NCBI RefSeq assembly: GCF_020216065.1
Contig: NZ_JAIWNA010000002.1
Location: 930,001-994,000 of the forward strand
Direction: 5' to 3'
Length of the DNA: 64,000 nt
Origin: Nocardia rosealba
Lineage (GTDB): Bacteria; Actinomycetota; Actinomycetes; Mycobacteriales; Mycobacteriaceae
Shown here piece after piece: positions 61,464-64,000 of this stretch (position 1 is the first letter of the stretch; each line of letters opens with the position of its first letter). The position numbers and the translations under genes are program-made. The notes below the pieces were generated by a model. It saw only the letters and a program-made list of their open reading frames with translations, was not told the origin of the DNA and ran no database searches.

Positions 61464-61493
61464 AGCGGTCTCCTGGCCACGTTGTAAGTGCTG

Positions 61494-61541
61494 GTGTACC
61501 AGCGTGTACCGAGCGTGTACCGGAACGCGGTTCGCGTGTAC
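61494..61541. repeat. GTGTACC direct repeats upstream of the TPR/XRE gene
   Basis: GTGTACC starts at 61494, 61504 and 61515, with a further GTGTAC at 61536 (spacings 10, 11 and 21). The near-helical spacing and the position 31-78 bases before the regulator ATG suggest an operator array. The units are too short and close for a CRISPR. Confidence 0.6.
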
Positions 61542-61664
61542 TTGCGTGGTCTTCCGGGGGAACTCGTGTCACGCCAGGGTTGGAAATGCGGAGGACGTCA
61601 GTTCGACCTTCATCACTGACGTCACCCGCTTTCCGATCTGCTACCTCTCACTCTAGGTGGTCCA

Positions 61665-61892
61665 ATGCTGACTGGCCGCACCATATTTCGAACAACTAGT
61701 GATCCAATGCTGCTGATATGCACCGTCGACCCAGGCGTGATGACCGCACAGCAAGCGCACCGCGCGATGCAGGTCCATCTCGAATGTGATGTCGCCACGT
61801 GCCGTTGCCGCCGCCGTGCCCGCACAACGTTGGTCGAGCTGAAACGGATGGTGCTCGACGAGCGCGCTGATCGTGTGGAGTCGCGGCGATGA
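61665..61892 (+). CDS. Small Cys-containing protein, unknown
   Basis: A 75-residue protein. After a short N terminus the core is QAHRAMQVHLECDVATCRCRRRARTTLVE, with three Cys and several Arg, then a charged helix ending ERADRVESRR. I recall similar small actinobacterial proteins from mobile elements, but none with a known function. ATG 61665 has AGGTGG just upstream; M15 at 61707 is an alternative. It begins a run of coupled genes: its TGA overlaps the next ATG (61889-61892). Confidence 0.65.
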   Translation: MLTGRTIFRTTSDPMLLICTVDPGVMTAQQAHRAMQVHLECDVATCRCRRRARTTLVELKRMVLDERADRVESRR

Positions 61893-62119
61893 CGTTGACC
61901 CGTTGCCAGGACTGGATTCTGCAGAGCCTGTGCGCTGTGGTGCGGCAGTCCCCTGTCACGGCCGCCGACCTCGCCGGGCAGTTGCATCACCGGTCCCAGA
62001 CCACGGAAACCTATCTGCGGCAGCTCGAGGACATGGGTCTGGTTCGGCCGCACCAGGTTTCAGGTGAGGTCGGTTGGCGCCCGTCCAGTGACGGGCTGTT
62101 GGTCGGGACTGTGCTGTGA
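61889..62119 (+). CDS. Small winged-helix protein
   Basis: A 76-residue protein that looks like a minimal MarR/IclR-type winged helix: DWILQSLCAVVRQSPVTAADLAGQLHHRSQTTETYLRQLEDMGLVRP. It may be a DNA-binding regulator. Both its ends are coupled: the ATG overlaps the previous stop, and its TGA overlaps the next GTG (62116-62119). It lies in an accessory region with small-protein neighbours typical of integrative elements. Confidence 0.75.
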   Translation: MTLTRCQDWILQSLCAVVRQSPVTAADLAGQLHHRSQTTETYLRQLEDMGLVRPHQVSGEVGWRPSSDGLLVGTVL

Positions 62120-62490
62120 CCGAGGGGATCGTGCTCGAGGGGATCGCGATCGGATACCTCCGCACCGATGTGTCCGGTGATTCTTTCGAGCTGCATCAGG
62201 CGGCGATCGAGCACCTGGCCAAACGGTGGGGTTACGACGTGAAGGAAATTGTCCTCGCCGACGAGCGAACCCGTGAACCCATCGAGTACCTGAAAGCCAT
62301 CGCCCGCATCTCCAAGGCGGATGCCGTGTTCACCCTGTCGGCCCGCCATTTCGACGGTTGCACCGTCCCCGCTGACTTGATCGCGATCTGTGACGTCGTC
62401 ACGGTCGCGGACAAACAAACGTTCGCGCGACAAATCCCGTTGCCGTTCGGCGCCCAAAGCGTAAACCCACCAAACAAGGAGACGAAGTGA
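62116..62490 (+). CDS. Resolvase-like N-terminal domain protein, lacking DNA-binding part
   Basis: A 124-residue protein resembling the catalytic domain of serine recombinases: IAIGYLRTDVSGDSFELHQAAIEHLAKRWGYDVKEIV, followed by IARISKADAVFTLSARHF. The segment with Ser (DVSGD) is shifted relative to the usual YxRVS motif and no DNA-binding domain follows, so recombinase activity is doubtful. GTG 62116 is translationally coupled to the winged-helix gene, and its TGA overlaps the next GTG (62487-62490). It may be a regulator or partner derived from a resolvase. Confidence 0.65.
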   Translation: MTEGIVLEGIAIGYLRTDVSGDSFELHQAAIEHLAKRWGYDVKEIVLADERTREPIEYLKAIARISKADAVFTLSARHFDGCTVPADLIAICDVVTVADKQTFARQIPLPFGAQSVNPPNKETK

Positions 62491-62756
62491 CGAAGTCCCT
62501 CGCACAGCGCGGCAACTCGGATGCCAGTGGCGTTGCCCAGTTCCAGGGTTTCGAGGGTTTGTACGGCACAAGCCCCCGAGAGAGCGGTACGCATTCCCTG
62601 CACAGCTCGGGCTGCGCCCAGGAGCCCACCTCGACTCCCCCGGTGCTTCCGTCACACGAATGCCGAGGTGATGGTGACCCCCCGAGACCCTTCCCACCCC
62701 CGGGTCTCGGGGTTGCTGCCTCTATCCCCCAAACACAATCCCAGTGGATACGATGA
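62487..62756 (+). CDS. Possible small coupled protein, unknown
   Basis: An 89-residue frame started by GTG 62487, which overlaps the previous stop (GTGA) and is preceded by AAGGAG (62476-62481). The protein is rich in Ser, Pro and Gly, with HSSGCAQEPTSTPPVLPSHECRG, and looks disordered. Good start signals and perfect coupling argue for translation; the composition argues for caution. Confidence 0.45.
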   Translation: MTKSLAQRGNSDASGVAQFQGFEGLYGTSPRESGTHSLHSSGCAQEPTSTPPVLPSHECRGDGDPPRPFPPPGLGVAASIPQTQSQWIR

Positions 62757-62802
62757 TCCAAGCACGAACCGACCTCGCCACCACTCGCGAAAGGTTCACA
62801 CC

Positions 62803-63288
62803 ATGGGCGAAGACCGGCCCTGGTCAGAGATCGAACTGCGCCGCCTGGCGAAACAACAGCGCTCGCCCGAATTCCGGGCGTGGCTGGACCGCGAGCCGGA
62901 AGACCTCGCCCAGCTCATCACCTTGGTCCCGGCCCTGGCCGAACTGGACGACCCCTGGACCGTCGAAGGATTGGCAAGGATCGAGGATGCGGCCTTGGCC
63001 AAGTTCCCGAACCCCGGTGAGAAGGCCACCGACGACGAGATGGCGTACCTGTCGCTGTGCGCCCGCGGCATCGGCCACACCTACCTGCGCGCCATGGGCG
63101 TCGGGAAATGGGTATGGGTACAGATCCTGCAAGGCAATCCGATCGGCGCCGCGCTCGAGTTTCCCGGCATCGGCGTGTACATCGATCCTGAAGGGTCGAT
63201 CCGCCACGTCATCTTCGACCGGGAACCCCACAGTCTCGCGCGACAGCTGGACACTCTCCTCACCTGGAATACACCCGCCTATCAGTAG
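62803..63288 (+). CDS. Uncharacterised accessory-region protein
   Basis: A 161-residue soluble protein: EIELRRLAKQQRSPEFRAWL, PWTVEGLARIEDAALAKFPN, LSLCARGIGHTYLRAMGVGKWVWVQILQG, and FPGIGVYIDPEGSIRHVIFDRE. The mix of helices and a C-terminal beta region is compact and non-random, but I do not recognise the family. ATG 62803 follows GAAAGG. It lies 46 bases after the small coupled gene and may be in the same transcript. Confidence 0.75.
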   Translation: MGEDRPWSEIELRRLAKQQRSPEFRAWLDREPEDLAQLITLVPALAELDDPWTVEGLARIEDAALAKFPNPGEKATDDEMAYLSLCARGIGHTYLRAMGVGKWVWVQILQGNPIGAALEFPGIGVYIDPEGSIRHVIFDREPHSLARQLDTLLTWNTPAYQ

Positions 63289-63397
63289 CCCTATCGGGGT
63301 GGGCGATGACTAATCCCATCCCCGAGCCGCCCCGCGACGTCGTCCCCGCACCGACCGGGGACTCACCGAAGCCGGCGACCGCGGACACCAGGCGTAC

Positions 63398-63851
63398 GTG
63401 ATGGCCAAGATCGCGGGAGCGGCCACTCAGGTATCACTCACCGCGCAGCAGCTCGCGCATATCCGCTCCCCCGAGTCGTGGGAGCGTGCAGTCGAGTTGT
63501 GGGGCGATGCGAAGATGTCGCCCGACATGCTGGCCGACGGTCACCACGCATCCACAGCCGCACGCCGGAACAGGGATGGCGGCAGGAGTACCGGCAACAG
63601 GTCCCCGGGCATCGTGACCGACAGCACGACAGCGCGAAAGATGTGGACCAGGCAGGGCGCGAAGTTGTCATCGCCGCTACCGAGTACATGGCCGGTGGGG
63701 TCCGGACGACAAGGGCCTCGAGCAGCTGGCGAAGGAACGTGCGCTGCTCAAATCGGGCATCACCCGCGACGTGTCTGAGTACGTCGTTCGTGCGGCGCGT
63801 CCACCAGCGTCAGGTCCCCCGTGTGCGGCGCGTCCGAATCGAGAGCGATGA
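63398..63851 (+). pseudogene. Frameshifted gene remnant, unknown family
   Basis: Coding-like segments continue through three frames: IRSPESWERAVELWGDAKMS from 63398 in one frame, EYRQQVPGHRDRQHDSAKD and AGREVVIAATEYMAG in a second, and GLEQLAKERALLKSGITRDV to YVVRAAR in a third, ending at TGA 63849-63851. Each segment is rich in normal helix-forming residues, unlike shadow frames nearby. Two shifts would be needed to rejoin them. A 31-codon frame (63306-63401) precedes it with a GTGA overlap. The family is not recognised. Confidence 0.5.
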
Positions 63852-63852
63852 T

Positions 63853-64000
63853 CTATTCGACCAGCAGAACAACCAGTTGACGGGCCAGTTCCGCATCTGC
63901 GGGGCCGCCGCGCCAGATCAGCGGGCGACGGGGATCGAGGCGGTCCAGCGCATCGGGCAGGGAGCTGAACACGCGCTCGGCGCGGACGACGCACACCTGG
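63853..64000 (-). CDS. Partial gene entering from the right edge
   Basis: On the minus strand a frame without start runs in from the window end: RAERVFSSLPDALDRLDPR, then RPLIWRGGPADAELARQLVV to LLVE and stop at 63853-63855. About 48 C-terminal residues with good coding character. The product is unknown. It is convergent with the frameshifted remnant, one base apart. Confidence 0.45.
   Translation of the reverse strand, partial: QVCVVRAERVFSSLPDALDRLDPRRPLIWRGGPADAELARQLVVLLVE

Noticed and set aside
61494..61541. CRISPR array
   Set aside because: Units are 7 bases with 3-14 base gaps, with no spacer-length regularity and no cas genes; read as an operator instead.

Overview
The window is high-GC actinobacterial DNA, most likely from the order Mycobacteriales and probably Nocardia or a close relative. 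Reasons: many GTG starts; ATGA/GTGA gene overlaps; MMPL, FadD and F420-type proteins; and a gene series that, from memory, matches the order of M. tuberculosis Rv2133c-Rv2141c (SCO1664-family protein, DUF3090, histidine phosphatase, UppP, LppL, DUF5703, PyrD, PEBP and M20 peptidase). In this window that series is split by other genes. No rRNA, tRNA or CRISPR array was recognised.

Layout. 1-3.9 kb holds a small helix-turn-helix gene coupled to an alpha/beta hydrolase, a small secreted protein, and a divergent XRE-cupin regulator/MFS exporter pair with a perfect operator-like dyad. 3.8-7 kb is the SCO1664/DUF3090/phosphatase/UppP block. 7.2-11.4 kb is an aldo/keto reductase-like gene and a heme-type ABC importer (hmuTUV). 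11.6-24.3 kb holds a coiled-coil protein, a TetR/SDR pair, an MMPL transporter with its lipoprotein, lppL-DUF5703-pyrD, a PfkB-like/GTP cyclohydrolase II pair and a fatty-acyl-CoA synthetase. 24.3-47.4 kb is dense in one-gene regulators facing enzymes (ArsR, three TetR-type, HxlR, AraC, MocR), mostly with visible operator dyads, plus a large SARP-type ATPase regulator. 47.5-55.1 kb is a complete-looking reductive pyrimidine catabolism operon: beta-ureidopropionase, dihydropyrimidinase, an F420-type luciferase-like oxidoreductase, an omega-aminotransferase, methylmalonate-semialdehyde dehydrogenase and an NCS1 permease, with a MocR regulator facing it. 55.2-59.0 kb holds a deazaflavin-type nitroreductase, a secreted GH1 glycosidase, a TetR regulator and an AurF-like diiron oxygenase. 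59.2-64 kb is an accessory region: integrase remnant, SLOG protein, TPR/XRE regulator with iteron-like repeats, a string of translationally coupled small genes and a frameshifted gene.

Most notable signals. (1) Two promoters flanking the SARP regulator gene carry near-identical triple TCCAA repeats with an exact 11-bp period, which predicts its regulon. (2) The pyrimidine operon has no visible dihydropyrimidine dehydrogenase but contains an F420-type oxidoreductase that could do that step. (3) A PfkB-fold protein with its catalytic Asp replaced by Ala is paired with an apparently intact GTP cyclohydrolase II, behind a 20-bp-periodic TTGCC promoter array. (4) Two enzymes, an aldo/keto reductase and an alpha/beta hydrolase, have lost catalytic residues. 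(5) The small-gene cassette and TPR/XRE-SLOG pair at the right end look like parts of a mobile element.
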